Below are positions 5,277 through 5,583 of a stretch of 5,583 nucleotides of DNA, one piece after another. The notes under the pieces were generated by a model. The model saw nothing but the letters and a program-made list of their open reading frames with translations, was not told the DNA's origin and searched no databases. The stretch is from assembly GCA_964427965.1 (NCBI GenBank), contig CAYRWK010000049.1, forward strand, positions 1-5,583, in the 5' to 3' direction. The stretch is from CAYRWK01 sp964427965. GTDB lineage: Bacteria; Patescibacteriota; WWE3; UBA101185; UBA10185. Positions within the stretch are counted from its first letter, which is position 1. Each line of letters opens with the position of its first letter. A program made the translations under genes and the position numbers.

Positions 5277-5570
5277 ATGAAGACAAAATACGTGGTTTTA
5301 CTTACCATTCTGACTGCCCTCCTTTTGGGAGGGTGTGACGCGGGGGTCATCACCGATCCCTGTGTAGATGGAACTCCACTTGCAGGTGGAGAGCAGGTTT
5401 GCGTGCACGGGGTGAGGTATGTAAATGACCTTAACCCCGCGTTTGCGCAGGAGAGACCCTATTGTGAAAGCATCGGAAGGTGTCTTTCACAAATAGGTAT
5501 AACAACTCCCACCATGGTAGACATTTCTGGGCCTAATAGACATTTTGTGTTGGTGAGAATGATAGTTTGA
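5277..5570 (+). CDS. Short cysteine-rich putative lipoprotein of unknown function
   Basis: This 97-residue protein begins with a classical lipoprotein signal: MKTKY, a hydrophobic core VVLLTILTALL, and the lipobox LGGC with the acylated Cys at 20. The mature part of 78 residues has four further cysteines (C29, C42, C63, C69), an even number that could form two disulfides outside the membrane. No family is recognised. The segment VCVHGVRYVNDLNP and the C-terminal strand HFVLVRMIV suggest a small strand-containing domain. G+C in 5281-5520 is 122 of 240 (51%), against 96 of 300 (32%) in lines sampled from three neighbouring genes, so its origin may differ from theirs. The gene is complete, ending with TGA 13 bases before the window edge, and is divergent from the regulator gene. 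Confidence 0.66.
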   Translation: MKTKYVVLLTILTALLLGGCDAGVITDPCVDGTPLAGGEQVCVHGVRYVNDLNPAFAQERPYCESIGRCLSQIGITTPTMVDISGPNRHFVLVRMIV

Positions 5571-5583
5571 CTTGTATTAGCAA

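Overview
The window looks like chromosomal DNA of an uncultivated candidate-phyla-radiation (Patescibacteria) bacterium, most like the Microgenomates/Katanobacteria side. The call rests on low G+C (96 of 300 bases, 32%, in five sampled lines), tightly packed short genes, a SpoIID-like protein end in the style of those lineages, a bL25 with a long charged tail, and several small proteins that I know only as unnamed families in such genomes. TGA acts as a stop codon here, so the standard bacterial code fits and the recoded Gracilibacteria/Absconditabacteria are unlikely. No tRNA, rRNA, CRISPR array, insertion sequence or phage gene was seen.

Bases 1-372 hold the 3' end of a SpoIID/LytB-like gene, a family that acts on the cell wall. 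It is followed by a three-gene cluster on the same strand (397-2947): a membrane-anchored bacterial PH-domain protein, an 81-residue two-helix membrane protein, and a 578-residue protein with a degenerate PP2C-like cytoplasmic domain, one membrane helix and an outward beta-propeller-like domain. This looks like an uncharacterised envelope or signalling module. Its first gene has an extended -10 box placed so that transcription would begin at the ATG, which suggests a leaderless mRNA.

Bases 2948-4072 hold a second transcription unit. A well-formed sigma70-type promoter (TTGACC-17-TAGAAT) and a strong Shine-Dalgarno drive a small zinc-ribbon protein, whose 3' end overlaps by 46 bases the gene for ribosomal protein bL25 (5S rRNA-binding, Ctc-like). 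Tail to tail with it, after only 8 bases, lies a minus-strand gene (4081-5157) for a DNA-binding regulator. This protein has an OmpR/PhoB-type winged helix at its C-terminus and, in place of a receiver domain, about 265 residues that I do not recognise.

The regulator's promoter (TTGACA-17-GATAAT) again puts the start of transcription on the ATG. Its -35 box is the downstream copy of an 11-base-period TTGACA direct repeat, the geometry bound by PhoB/PhoP-type winged helices, so autoregulation is a concrete hypothesis. Diverging from it at the right edge is a short, cysteine-rich lipoprotein gene with clearly higher G+C (122 of 240 bases, 51%) and a classical Shine-Dalgarno.
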